64,000 nt of DNA from Ricinus communis. Lineage: Eukaryota; Streptophyta; Magnoliopsida; Malpighiales; Euphorbiaceae. A model generated the notes under the pieces. It was given only the letters and a program-made list of their open reading frames with translations, was not told where the DNA came from and searched no databases. Positions 11,221 through 23,667 of this stretch are shown in pieces. The stretch's first letter is position 1. Every line of letters begins with the position of its first letter. Location: assembly GCF_019578655.1 (NCBI RefSeq), contig NC_063256.1:27266342-27330341 (forward strand). Reading direction: 5' to 3'. Position numbers and translations under genes: made by a program.

Positions 11221-12790
11221 ATGAGGGACCGAGATCAAGCCCGTCGTCAGTAACCACAACGCGCCACTACTAGCAAGCGTTCGCATGGTGAGGGAACTTC
11301 TTCTTCTACTTCACCTTCACCTGGGCAACCACCAAAACCAGCACCCCCAACACAACAGCAGCTAGTCCGAGCAAGAAGAACAACAGCTGAAAATCCACCT
11401 GCACCTGTTCAACATCACTTATGGGCATTTCAAAATGCTGATAACGAGAGTCGCTTCCAAGTCATGAGATGGAAGCAAGTAATGGCTAGACGATGCATAT
11501 ATTTTGTATCCCTGGAGAGAGTTGGATTGGCTCAGGATGTTCATGTGCTATTTGACACACTACCTTACGCATGCTTCTTCAACATCATTGAGCCTACATA
11601 CTGCGAGCTCACCATCGAATTTCTAAGCACCTTCTTCCTACAGCAACATATCACAAACTAGCATCAGCCTGATGCAGTTTACTTCAGACTTGGAGGAAGA
11701 GAGTTCTCGATGTCAGTTCCACAGTTCGGGATGCACTTGGGTTTATGGACTAAGCAGGAGATCTCGGGTGAGGAATATCAGGGATGCATCTACGTCCACC
11801 CTATCTTGTACGATGCCATGTGAGATTCAATAGTACTCAGGCCAGAATCGTACTATCCCAAGAGGTCTAAGGCATCTAGCCTTTCGAATCATCTCCGCTA
11901 TCTTCATACACTCTTAGCTTACACTATTACAAGCCGAGGAGATAGTTTTGAAGCGGTCACACAGACCGATGTATTCATTCTTTGGGCTATGCAACACCAT
12001 AAGAAGCTTGACATGGGGTATTTGTTTGCTCGTCAAGTCCGTTCCTAGTCGATGCCCATAAGAAAATGTGTTGCTACTTTGACCCATATATGAACTAGAT
12101 TGGCCAAGAGATTGGATATATTGGACGATTGTCTAGCCGAGCTTTCTCAGATTGGTGACATGACACCATTAGGGGTTAGATAGATGATCAACATGCAGAT
12201 GATCACGGCCACTCGACACCCACATGGCATTGAGTATAGGCTCGTCAGTGCAATAGTCAGGGAGGCTAGAGAGGTAGTAGCTCGAGGAGCTCAAGACCCC
12301 ACTGCTGAGATTCTAGATGTTAGGATTCTTAACCCAGCCAGAGTATTTATGCCTACATCTGGAGCTTCCTCTTCTTACTCTGCAGGGACATCGAGTGCTC
12401 AGATTAGGGCTTTGGTTGACCGACTAGATCGAGTTTGTGATTTACAACAGCAACACTATATTAGTTTGTGCAGCACAAGAAGGAGTTTTGGTAGTTTCAC
12501 GATGAGACTAAGGCACACTTCTAGGGGTTAAATAATATGCTCCGGCAGTTTATGCATGGATTGGATAGGCAGGCCACCCAGACGGACCTCATGGCGGAGC
12601 AGATACAAAAGATGGTGGATTCCAGAGCACAATCTCAGCGATTCATTAATGAAATGGAATTTGATTTAGCAGGTTGTTTCACGGATCCTATGCTACCATC
12701 ACCGCCCCTCCTTCAGTGCCTTCCCCTACTCCTCACCGTCTAGCCGATCCAGCCAGTAAGGATGTGCCTCCGGCAAACTACCAGCAGTGA
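11221..12790 (+). pseudogene. ORF2 (env-position, Athila ORF-1-like family) of element A
   Basis: A long frame of about 520 codons downstream of pol, where Athila elements keep their so-called env-like gene. The N-terminus is basic and Ser/Pro-rich. The core at 11440-11640 (NESRFQVMRWKQVMARRC, IEPTYCELTIEFLSTFFLQ) resembles proteins annotated as Athila ORF-1 or putative plant transposon protein. It matches the minus-strand ORF at 21997-23464 in layout and motif. The C-terminal third has heptad-like spacing that could form a coiled coil. I see no signal peptide or membrane segment, so an envelope role is not supported. At least six internal stops are single changes from Gln or Arg, and one frameshift lies near 12468. 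Confidence 0.75.
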
Positions 12791-14476
12791 AAAAATTTAT
12801 GTTCTATTTCTTTTCCTTTTCCTTTTTATTTTCTTTCTTTATTTTTTATTTTATTGTCGTTTCTTTTGCATTTTTATTTTATTTTATTTTCTTTCATTTT
12901 TCTTTTATCTTATGTTATTTTAGTTGAACACTTTGCCTTGCTCTTATGCTATGTAGATTTAATATGATTTTCACTCTTCCTATGTGCTAGCTATGTTATA
13001 TACCCACTTTTTCTAACACTAAGGGTAGTGTCCTATTCAAGTGTGGGTGGAAATCCATGATTTTATTATCCCTTGATTGTTTAGGTAATGATAATGGACT
13101 ATTCTTAGGATGTTAGGACCTAGTTTCTTCATGTCGTTTAAGTTTAGTTTGTTCTTTTGTATTTAATGATTTAATTCACACACTTGTAATTGATTGTCCC
13201 TCTCGATTTTTATCCTTGGAAAGCAATTTCACTATATTCAATATGTCACTTTGGCCAGGTTAAATCGGTGTTGCTTGAGTGCTTTGTAAATTTTCAGCCT
13301 TTATTTTTGAATTTTGATTATGCCAATCTCTTAAACAATTTATGTGATTATTCAATTGATAAGTCTGAGAACCAATTGCAAATTTTAACCACTTCAAACA
13401 TGAGTTTTTGAACCAAAATTTGAGCATCCATTGTAAATTATGCTCATGATTTTTCTTGTTTGAGTGTGCGTTGTACTTAATGTTGTTTCTAGAACTTGCT
13501 GTGTAATACTTGTTAAGGTTACATGAATTTTTGAATACCATTAAGTGATTTGGGCAACTTAGGATTCACCACATCTGGCCAAAAGCCCTTTGTTTCCATT
13601 AGTCAGCCAGTTTTTAGCCTTAATCTTTTCTTCATGATTTACATCTATACACTACATCTATAACATTCTCTACATATGTCTTTTATTTCACCCTGTATAT
13701 TGAATAATTATGTGTTATGCTTCTTCTTTTATGGAATCATAGTGCCTAATTTTGTTATAAATTCACTTAGTCCTATTAATCATTCTTTGATGCTCCCTTC
13801 AATCCAAATTGTATAACTATTCTTGTTGTTTGTGTTATTAACCATGCAACCCCTGTGTAAGCTACTGTGGCATAAAAAAAGAGAAATTTTTTTAGTATGC
13901 CTCTTTCTTAGTTATCCTCTTTTCTTCTTTGGATTCAATTCTTTTGAGCATCCTCTACTTCAAATAAGGCTTAGTGAATACTTTTGTTGATTTGGTATTC
14001 AGCTACTGAAGCATTTATTCTAAATAATTATATAATTTTTCAGTATACTTTACACTTCTATCCAAATTTTCTTACCTTTACTTAGCCACATTTCAACCTT
14101 TGTAAAAACCCTTTGATTTTGGTATTCATTTATTCGTAGTAGCGAAGATGGGGTTTATGAGTAAGCTTATGGTAAACAGGTTTTGTGCAACTGCATTGAG
14201 GAAATCTTTTTTGTTTACCTGTAAACACTGTGAGTGATTTGAGAGATCCCTATGAAGGAATGGTTCCTGGTCTTTAATGCTGAATTGTTATATAAGTTGT
14301 ACTTTAAGATGGTATTATTATAGTTCTTTATAGGTGTATGATTTGTTTAGCTACTTGAGTTTCATTCTTTATATGTTGAATAAGGTTAAGTTGTGAACCT
14401 TAGCATGGATTTTGAGGGATGATTGTTGCTTGTATATGTATTGAGTTATTGATTGCTTGAGGACAAGCAAAAGCTT
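12791..14476 (+). other. 3' untranslated region of element A
   Basis: About 1.7 kb between ORF2 and the polypurine tract. It is T-rich with no supported coding region. The start has runs of TTTTATTTT type; the end contains GAGGACAAGCAAAAGC, the usual lead-in to the Athila polypurine tract. Confidence 0.6.
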
Positions 14477-14486
14477 AAGTGTGGGG
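14477..14486 (+). other. Polypurine tract of element A
   Basis: AAGTGTGGGG lies five bases before the right LTR, within the context GACAAGCAAAAGCTT that precedes it. It would prime plus-strand DNA synthesis. Confidence 0.75.
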
Positions 14487-14491
14487 TAATT

Positions 14492-15963
14492 TGATATGCA
14501 TTATTTTACACATGTTTATATGCCAAAATACTTCCATTTTTTATGCATAGTTATCTTGTTTTATGCCAGAATCACCTGTGTTTTGGTTCCTTTCATGTTT
14601 CACGTGATCATCGATGGACATTATCAGTAGTCGAGGAAGGTACGTTCAAATACAGACCAGAATCCATCAAAATTGAGCAAATGCTATCATTTCAAGGTTG
14701 AGCACGGCCTCAACTCTGGTCGTGCTGAACCGTTGATATTTGACCCTCAAAAGTTTCCTTTTGGCACAATTTTTTAGGCCACCACGGCCTCCATCATGGC
14801 CCATAGTGGCTCAGCACTAGCGAGGACACGGTCAGGGAGAAGAGCTATTTTTCGGGACTCGAAGGTCCACCACGGCCTGGACTCCGTTCGTGCTGACTAG
14901 CACAGGCTTGACTATGGCCGTGTTGGGACAATTATATAAGCAAAATCAATTTATTTTGCTAGGGTTCGATTTTATGACTTGAGATCTCACATACACGTTC
15001 GAGCCACCCTTTTTCAGACTTCGATATTCGACTTTGGGAGATTATTTCGCATATTGAAGGATGGATTCCAGTGGTTCAAGCATCACATTAAAGATCAAGA
15101 ATGGATTTGGAGGCATTTAAGAGGCAATTTGAGGTTCATTATTCAGATTTGGCGATTTAGGACTGTTCATCTGACTTGAAGAAGAAGGGTGTATATGTTT
15201 CCAATTTGCTTCTTTGTGTTTGTTGCTTATTTTATGTTATTGTTAGCATGAGTAGCTAGAACTGTTGAACCCAATGGGGTTCCCTTATTTGTTGGATTGC
15301 ACTTAATGTTTAGGAGATTTTGATTATTAATGCTTGTATTCTTCTTGCTTTCATTATTAATAAGAAATTGCATTATTCATGAGACATTGTGAATTGTGTT
15401 GTTCATATTGCTTTATGTAATTGAGAAATTCATTTAGTAATTGGAAATTTGAATAGCAAGAACCGGTTAATGATCACTTAGAGATAAGGGTAATTGACTA
15501 GCCGGATTAAGAATTAACAACTCTTAATAGCAGTGGATTAATCCTAAGGCTAACCTAAAATCAATCATTAGAAAGAGATTCCATCGTTTAGGTTCTTAGG
15601 TGTTCTTGAAAGGGAAATCGAATTCAATTTAGAATCCGCTCACGGGTAATCACAATTGGTAATCAATATAATCTCTACCTTCACTAAAATCCAACTAGCT
15701 TAGGTCCCCTTGGGTTTGCTTTCTCCCTTTGTTTGTTTCACTAAATCTTTACATATAGTTTGACATTTAGTTAATCACTTAGCTTGCATTTATTCATAAA
15801 ATAGTAGCTTCATCAATTTTGTTTAAGGTTAGATAATATAAGACGCTGGAGTAATTCTAGGATCAACTTTTTCTGAGAATACGACCTTGATACTCGCCAT
15901 TAGTGCTAGTCGGCATCGATAGGTTCACTGCCTTAGATTGTAGCTACATAAATAGCATATTCA
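14492..15963 (+). repeat. Right (3') LTR of element A
   Basis: A 1472-bp copy of 2876-4358. It starts with the intact TGATATGC and ends GCATATTCA, followed by the target duplication CTAGT at 15964-15968. Several CG sites that are TG or CA in the left copy are intact here, for example CCACGGCC for CCATGGCC. The TATA box is TATATAAG at 14933-14940. Confidence 0.9.
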
Positions 15964-15968
15964 CTAGT
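15964..15968. repeat. Right target-site duplication of element A (CTAGT)
   Basis: Perfect match of 2871-2875. Confidence 0.9.
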
Positions 15969-17270
15969 AGTATTTATTAAAGACTCTATTCTCAAGAGTT
16001 GAGAATATGAGTGACGGATAATCTTTAGAATAAATATTATAAAGTAGTTCTTGGTCATAGGATTAATTATTGGACATCTTTAATTCGGAAGACCAACATA
16101 ATGTGTTTAACCTTATGATTAGTATGAGATACTAATATTTATAAGATAGTGAGTCTCATGCCATTTAGTATGAGTTATTGTGTTAATCATTATGGGTCAC
16201 TTGTGAGACAGGTAGACTGAACGTGACTTGAAAAAATGATGAATCACATGGATAATTTACTTAAGTCACTGATTCATTATTCAATTATGATGGTCTAACT
16301 AATCCTGAAGTCTGAGGTGACAGAGTTGTCTCATGAATATATAATTGGAATTTTCTTATGCTTTAGGTATCCGTTCATAACTAGAATGGGTACTTGTAGA
16401 TAGTGGCTCCAATTACATATGCACGGAGGCAGGTGTTCATCAATAAGGAATCCATTGCCTTGTGTAAACAAGGAGAATATCCTATGCGATCCAATAACAT
16501 CTTGACTATGAAATCCTTAGCCGAGGTAATTATGATTAATGAAAAAAGGAGATTTCGCATTAATCATATTTAATCAAGATGTATCTTGGATTTGGCCATA
16601 GAATCGAGTTAGTGATTTGACTACTCCATGATCCTCACATAATTGGAATATTATTTAATGGAAGGATTTAATTACACGGTAATCATAAATAAAGAGTTCA
16701 TGGATAATCAATATCTTTATTATTAATTAAGTAATTATAATATGTTGCTAAACATCATTTATAATTTATGAAAATGATTAGGAGACAATTGATTAATTGT
16801 TTTCTTAGTTGATTAAATTATTTTAATTAATATTAAAGAGTTTAATATTAAATTTTCATTGCAAATTAATAATGAACCTAGAAAGTTACACACGTTAAAA
16901 TCAACTCAAGCATGTGATGGACTTGACTTGTACCTTGAGTAGGAACACTAGAATCTTCTGAAGTTAAAGTTCATAAATGTCTAACTAATGATAATGTATA
17001 ATATATAAGTATTATATATTGAGGGAGCTTGACACATGTTATTACAAAAGAGTTTGTAATGACATGTGTTTTGTACAATACCTTGACACGTGTCATCACA
17101 TAAGGGGTTCGAGCATGAGTGCTCCACTTAAGAGTAGGTGTAGGTCCACATGCACTATATGTGGATCAACTCCATATCTTATGACCAAGTAAGAGAAAGA
17201 TCTATTAGTTACATTTATAATTGGAAAGTTTGATGACTTACCTTTGCATTTTTGCAGATTCATAGCAACT
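15969..17270. other. LTR-like remnant into which element A inserted
   Basis: No coding region. The style of sequence (phrases such as GCACGGAGGCAGGTGTTCAT and ATGGATAATCAATATC) resembles the long LTRs of plant retrotransposons, but no second copy is present in the window and I cannot name the family. Its natural left continuation is the sequence before 2871. Confidence 0.4.
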
Positions 17271-17314
17271 AGCTTGGGGAGCACCGTCATTAGGATTCTA
17301 ATATGCTATTCGCT

Positions 17315-17563
17315 ATGAATTTTGAGCAGAGGAGAGTTCTCCTGGCTGGCCTTGCCTATCGAGCATGGTATTTAGGAGAGAGGATCTACGATGGGGAGAG
17401 TTGACCCAGCAAGCACCAAGTGCCTTTGTCTCCTCCTTGGTCTATGTTCTGGACTGCTGACATCGCTGATGAGGAGCTGGCAATGAGCCTAGAGGCGTAT
17501 GACGACCTCGAGGATCTCACCATCCGATCTCAGAGGTCAGTCTACACTTCCTTTTTATCCTAA
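17315..17563 (+). pseudogene. Unrecognised coding-like fragment
   Basis: From ATG at 17315 the frame reads MNFEQRRVLLAGLAYRAWYL and so on, meets TGA at 17402 and continues in the same frame for 52 more codons to TAA at 17561. The amino-acid make-up after the TGA (acidic, with EELAMSLEAYDDLEDL) is protein-like, and TGA is one C-to-T change from an Arg codon. A splice-acceptor-like TTTTTGCAG lies near 17255 and a donor-like GGTCAGT near 17536. It could be one exon of a captured or transposon-encoded gene. I do not recognise the family. Confidence 0.35.
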
Positions 17564-17564
17564 C

Positions 17565-19369
17565 TGTTAGAGCTCTAAAGACAAGGAGTTGTCATATGAT
17601 CTATATTAATTTATACATCACAATTGATGGCATATAATTATATTGAAGGCATTATTCAACTTTTAATGGTATGAGTAGTCCTAGTATTATTAAAGGATAA
17701 TCCAAATTGTTAAAGATGAACACCATGGAATGTAAACACAAATGTAAGAGAAATTATAAAGCGAGTTTATAATGATGAGATTCTCATTACATACGTTCCT
17801 AAACTTTGTTCATAGTCGATGTTTGATCAAGAATTAGATATTGGTCATTGAATATTGATCAAATGCTCGAGACTACTATAATGTATTGTCACTTACTTGT
17901 GTAATCTGTCTTATTAAGTTGAGGAATATGGATTCTAAGATAAGCATATGGATGCTTGTTACAAGAACAAGTTCATTGAACACAACCTTATTGAGTAGTC
18001 CATTTGAAATTTACTCCAAGTGTCTATGGACAATACTATTATGACAATCATATAAGACTTCTCCTTTAAACTTGAGATAACAGTGTATTATCTTATATGA
18101 GGATTGCTATAGTTTGATACTATCTTACGTTCTCCTATCAATTGAGCAATCAAGGAATAATCATTGGGTATAGTGAGAGCCATATGAAGATCATAAGTTA
18201 TCAATAAAGAATTCATTACCTAAGGTAATATGTCATGGGACCTTATCCTAATGTTTCTTGATATGCTTTAACATGAAAATTCTTGACCAAGGTTATTTGA
18301 ATGAAGATTATGAAAAGTGTTTCAGAGATCTTATTTAAAATGTTATATGCAATTATCAAGAACAAATATGATTGGTTCAATTATAAAGTTAACACTTGCA
18401 TCCATATTCTATGAATCAATTGGGATAAAAGTACAATGAAAGGATTGAATTACATTATAAGATTGTTCACTGCACAGGTTGATTAAAGCACTTCAATCAT
18501 TCCTACACATTTAGGTAGTCTTGATGCATTGCTAGAGGTCAATCTTGATATATGAATATAGATTAAGTTAAATTAGAGAATTAACATTGAATTAAAGGAG
18601 TTTAATTCATAATCCATATTCATTGCCAATATGTTAGAAACCTTTTGGGTAACACACAAATAGGCTCTAAGTAAGGATTAGAATGAGGCTTTAAGCATTA
18701 GGATTAAGCTCATATAAATTTGGCCTAACTAAGAGTTAATTAATTAAGAGCTAATATGCCTATAGGATTCAGCCTATGATGGGTTTATTATCCATGGATT
18801 AGTTTTTATATTAATTAAAGTCATTTAGGATAACAAAGCCAACTTAAAGTAAGTTAGGGTTTTATAGAAATTTTAAACCTTTAAGGACTTTGATTAAAAG
18901 TCGTATATATAGAAAGAGATGCATATGGGGTGGCAAGGTTGAAAAATGGTTGCACGTCTAAGAGAGAAAAATATTTTTTTGAGATACGTACCCTAGGTGA
19001 ATCAATCAATAAGATTATTTGATTCATCCCCCTTGCTTGGAACTAGCATTCAATATCCTATATCCCTTCTCAATCTCCTAAAAGTAGTTTAGTTAGATAT
19101 TTTCCTAGAAGCTTATGTAGATCACCAAAAGAGGATGGTCACTTGAGTAGCTTTGAAGTGCATTAATCATCCTTGAAGAATCAAAAATCAACAAAGCAAG
19201 AAGCACTTCTTAGCTTAGCCTGAAAATTCCTTTGTAAGCTTTCTCCATCTTATGCTTGTTTTATATGTCATGACTATATTAATCAATGAGATCCTTGGTT
19301 GGAATTGAGAAAGATTTTAAATCATTTCCATTGCGCCTTTCCTTATGTTTCAATATCAATTCCCAATAG
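17565..19369 (+). repeat. LTR-like sequence before an initiator-Met-type primer site
   Basis: The segment begins near TGTTAGAGCTC and ends CCCAATAG directly before TGGTATCAGAGCC. That position makes it the end of a 5' LTR. The start is approximate because there is no second copy in the window to align. No coding region. Confidence 0.45.
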
Positions 19370-19382
19370 TGGTATCAGAGCC
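19370..19382 (+). other. Primer-binding site, initiator-Met tRNA type
   Basis: TGGTATCAGAGCC is the classic plant retrotransposon primer site matching the 3' end of initiator methionine tRNA. It marks a different element family from elements A and C. Confidence 0.8.
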
Positions 19383-20266
19383 TCCATTGATTAATTTAGT
19401 CATAATGGTTGCATAATTGTTAATTGATCATAAGCATGTAAATCTAAAATTTCTGGACTGTTTTAGAGATTTCATTGATTGCCATATCTATACTTCGAGT
19501 TTTGGGTGATTCTTATTGCATATGAACCCTAAGGAAAAGAACTTATGATCTGAAAGTCTTTAGAATTTTAGAATCTCATTTGATTATGGTTTGGCTATTT
19601 AGAGTCCATGCCATGTGCATAGATAGCTTTAATTTTATCAACAACACCCATCTCTAATCAAATTTAGATGGTCAAATTAATTAAAATAAATACATGGTAA
19701 TTGTTACAGCAACTATTCTTGAATATTTGATATTCAAAATTCATTCAAAATAATTTAGAATTAGATTCTTGATGACCAAAATAAAATTATGCACATACTA
19801 CACATCCTAAGGATTTGGCATGTGCATGTGGGTATTTGGACAACAATGAATATGATTTAGAAGATGAAAATGAACCTTTAGATTTTTATAAATTTAAGGT
19901 TTGATCTTCATGAACACCATATATGCACACAACATACAAATAAAGTGTTGATTTGATGAGTTATGCGCAAAGTGTGGGTTTGCTTGATGAATTAGGCATA
20001 TGCATGTGTTCTTGGTCTAATGGAAAGCCTTTTGAGGAAGAACATCATATCAAGATCATGCATAAGATGAGTTCTTTAAGCAATCTTAAAGGTTGATTTA
20101 AATCTTGATCATGTTCCTTGCATAGTTGCCTTGTTTCTAGATGATTGCCATGTGAATCTTGATTATCTTGAATTGTTTGATAGAAAATTTGATTTTTTAA
20201 TGATGGATCTTAATGAATCTTGATGAACTCAATTAATTCTAGAGTTAATGTGATTAATTAGCTATG
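19383..20266 (+). other. Truncated internal leader of the Met-primed element
   Basis: About 880 bases with no supported coding region, following the primer site. Element C's LTR starts at 20272, so this element was cut by that insertion. The rest of it is not in the window. Confidence 0.4.
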
Positions 20267-20271
20267 TTAGA

Positions 20272-21604
20272 TGATGCGTGCTATCTGCACACGGTAAAGT
20301 GCACCGATCGTATCAAGTAATATAATGATAAGTAAGAGTATCATTCCACTATAGATCTAATTGTGAGTACTACTTCAATCATATACTAATTTAGCAATCA
20401 AAATATTGTTTAGGTGTAATTATATTTAAAAGTAAAATAATCTTGAAAACAAAGATTAAAATGATTGGTAAATTTATCAAGGATAAAGCCTATTTAGGTA
20501 GTGAATTCCCCTAATAAGTTAAGTATTTCATGAAACAAATAACAATTAATTCAAGTTAAGAGTTGAGTTGACATTCCAGAAAATTAGGTTTAAACATTTC
20601 TCAATTGATTAAATCCCTAATTCCTAAGAGGAGAGAGAGGAATCTCTTATCAAACCCACTCACTTAGGTCATGCATTAAGATTAAGGAACTATTGAACTA
20701 AAGGATCTTGTAGATCTATCTCTAGTATCCCAGTTAATCCTCAATCCCTAAGATGTGATCAATACATAAAAAGTTATCTCTGATCAGTTTATGAAAACAT
20801 ATCCTAATCAATATGTCGATTTATTAATTGAAATAGATAATTAAGCAATCAGTGGGAAAACACAACTCATAGAAAAGATATGTTGCATTAACTTTGAATC
20901 AATCCATACAAAACAAATTAGGGTCCATCAAAACCCAAATAGCAAGAAAAAATTAGTTCCTTGACATTACAAAAAAGAAGTAAAGATTAGGAGAAGAAGA
21001 TCTCAAACTAGTCATGCAAGAGTAGAAATAAAAATCTTCAATCTTGAATCCTCAATGTTCAAAAGCAATGAAGGAAATGATGTTCTTCCTTGAGAAATAC
21101 CAATCAAAACCCTAGAAAATGAAAGAAAGATGAAGTCTCTAAGTGTTTCTCTCTCTAGAAATAAAAATATAATGGAACTTCCCTAAAGAAAACCTAAATA
21201 TTCGCTTAAATAGTGTGCTTTTAGGAACCACATGGGTGCCATACAGGTACCACACGATTGTGTGGTGTCCTTGACCGAGATTTGTTCTTGAAAATACCTT
21301 ATGTCCATATAGGAAGACCATACGGGCGTGTCCTCTTTCCGTATCATTCCTTGAGTAATCTGTCACTTAATGCGACTAAAGTTTCAAGATATAAAAATAA
21401 TGTAACACTATGAATCAAAAACCCTAGCTTGGATACCAAGCTTAATTCACAATTCAAAGCCAAATCAGCTAAATCACAATTCAATAAATAACTAACCACA
21501 TTCATTATTTTAAACCTATAAATTCCAGAAAAAGGAAATCATAGCAAGTAATTAATTAAATTCAATAAGCCTATAGGAAATCAATCATAACCAAGTAGAA
21601 GACA
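20272..21604 (-). repeat. 3' LTR of element C
   Basis: On the minus strand the LTR ends with GCATCA at 20272. Its last part contains the Athila LTR end pattern also seen in elements A and the solo LTRs (on the plus strand, AAGTGCACCGATCGTATC then GAGTATC). U3 words such as CCACACGATTGTGTGG and CATACGGGCGTG lie at 21225-21345, followed in transcription by a TATTTAAG box near 21208-21215. The high-coordinate boundary is placed at the first TG beyond the polypurine tract and may be off by a few bases. Confidence 0.7.
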
Positions 21605-21612
21605 ATAAAAAT

Positions 21613-21626
21613 CCTTCTCCCACACT
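21613..21626 (-). other. Polypurine tract of element C
   Basis: On the minus strand AAGTGTGGGAGAAG, preceded by GAGGACAATGTG. This is the same context as the polypurine tract of element A. Confidence 0.65.
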
Positions 21627-21996
21627 TATCAGACACATTGTCCTCGATGTGTCTATAAAACCGAAAGAAATAATAGGAAAGGAATTGCTTCCCTAGTTTG
21701 AAATAGATTTTCAATTTTCTGAGTCCAAAACTTCTAAGTACCTGTTCTATCAATACATGCTAAACACAATGACAAACAAAAGGATAATAGGAGAACATAA
21801 TAACACACTAGAGTTGGGAACCAAAATTATTGCGAATTAAATGAAACAAAAAAGACTTTAAATAAATAATTGAAATTATGGAGGAATTAAAATTGTTCTA
21901 ATGTAAAACACCATAAAAAACAAAAACCAAAAACAAAAAAAATAAAAAAAAAGTAAATTGTTCAAAAAATGTAATGAAGAAAAATGAATTTGGCAT

Positions 21997-23464
21997 TCAG
22001 CTTGCCATGCCATCATCATCATCATCATCATCATTTTCATCCTCCTCGCTATCGTTAGAATCAATATTATGAATGGTCCCATCATCTGGTTGCACTTGAT
22101 ATGGCTGATAAAAACTTCGCGGAGGTCGCGACGGAGCATATCCTTGCGATTACCTATAGTGCACCATTGAGTTTTGGAGCTAGTCCATGTTCATTTATTG
22201 ATAGCACATCATTTCCTACTAATTTTGAAGGATCCCTAGCATTTGGACCTGATTATTGAGCAACTTATTATCTTGGCATTGAAGTCCATACAATTGCATT
22301 TCCATTCTGCAAATTTGTTGCTCAAATTCTGTCGGCTTCCATCCGTTCGCACAAAGTTATAGGCCATCCAATCTTTATAAGGCGCACAGCCAGAAGGCGG
22401 GGAACAGAAAGAAGAGGATGATGGCCTATCTGCTTGGGGAGTGGCTGACGCACTTGGAGTATTGGTAGTGAATGCCGGTGGCTCAATTGGCATATCAAAA
22501 TTGAAATCATCAAGAGGTAAAGGTGTGTTAAGTAGAATGCATTTGTCCTTGTCCATACGCTTCAAGACCCATCAACTTTGGCAACCCATCCAGTGTCATT
22601 GCCAAGAGTCCATCAAAAAACCTGTAAATTCTTGGCTAACCTAGTGACATACATCCCACCACACAAACACCCCTTATCTAATTTCTTGGCTTGCTCTAGA
22701 AAGTACACCAATAAACTCAAAGCCAAGTTGCACCAAATACACTCCTCTAAACACATTAAATAAAACAAGTCTTGTTGAGTGCAATGACCCTCACTCTCCC
22801 CTCTACCCGTAATTGTGGTAGTCAACAAAAAGTGCATAAAACTTAAGGGAAAGAAATCGAAAGCGGAAGTCTTAGTTTTAGAGGTCACATACCTAGGTGC
22901 ATTTGGCGCCAATTTTTCCCAAACCCCTTCCGAAGTGCGATTGCCGAAGAATTTAAAAGGCGCATGCTTATACTCTTAAGACGCCACTTTTTCCACCGTG
23001 TAGATGCTCATTGCAATCACAAATTCATTCACTGACATATCAAAATATTTCCTACCCAATCTGAATTTTATTATCTTATCTGTACGATCAATCTTCGGGC
23101 CTACTTCAAGGCGAAGCGTGTATAAGAATTCGAGAGTGATCTCTCTAAATGCTGGTTCTGAAATCTCAAAGAACTTTTTCCACGTCGGTTGGTTGACCTA
23201 TCCTCTAAGTTCCTCCTTAAAACCAATAGACCTTATGAAATTCCAATCAAAATGACGGATTGGGAAAAAAATTTTGTTGGCCAGATTCTCAAACCTTGCT
23301 CGAGAGACGTTATCTATGAATTGCATGGATGGGTGGTTTTTATTAAAAGAAACCAATGGGACAACTAAAGGAGGGATTTATGACAAAGAACTCCCACTTC
23401 TAGGACGTTTGGTTGGGATTTGGGTGGGAGTTCTCTTCTTAGAGGCATTCTTCTTTGGTGCCAT
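21997..23464 (-). pseudogene. ORF2 (env-position, Athila ORF-1-like family) of element C
   Basis: A frame of about 489 codons on the minus strand, starting MAPKKNASKKRTPTQ at 23464. The N-terminus is strongly basic, as in a nuclear-targeting tail. The core at about 23290-23060 (RFENLANKIFFPIRHFDWNF, FFEISEPAFREITLEFLYTL, FRLGRKYFDMSVNEFVIAM) corresponds to the core of element A's ORF2. A Pro/Ser-rich linker and a very acidic tail follow; the tail ends in seven Asp coded by a GAT run and then GMAS before TGA at 21997-21999. Several in-frame stops are TAG or TAA at former Gln positions. No membrane segment or signal peptide is visible. Confidence 0.72.
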
Positions 23465-23667
23465 TGATAATAGAAAGAAAAACAGAAAGAAGAAGAATGA
23501 AAGCAATATATAAGAGGGAAAAATAATGTGGGAAGAAAGGGAAATAATATGTGTAGGCCAAAAAGTAAGAAGGGATGAGAAGAAAGGATGAGGTATTAGA
23601 GAGAGAAGAGAGAAAACATGAGCGGCTAGGGTTTTATGAAGAATGGGAGAAAGGAATTGTGAGATGG

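Larger units (their letters stand above)
2876..15963 (+). mobile_element. Element A: full-length Athila-like Ty3/gypsy retrotransposon
   Basis: A 13.1-kb element in the order LTR, primer site, gag, protease, reverse transcriptase, RNase H, integrase, spacer with promoter-like repeats, ORF2, polypurine tract, LTR. The tRNA-Asp-type primer site, a gag zinc knuckle of CX2CX3H spacing, the absence of a chromodomain and an extra ORF after pol together indicate the Athila lineage. All ORFs are broken by stops and a few frameshifts, so it is not autonomous now. LTRs differ at many visible positions, mostly transitions, so the insertion is not recent. The perfect CTAGT duplication shows it is still the original insertion. 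Confidence 0.92.
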
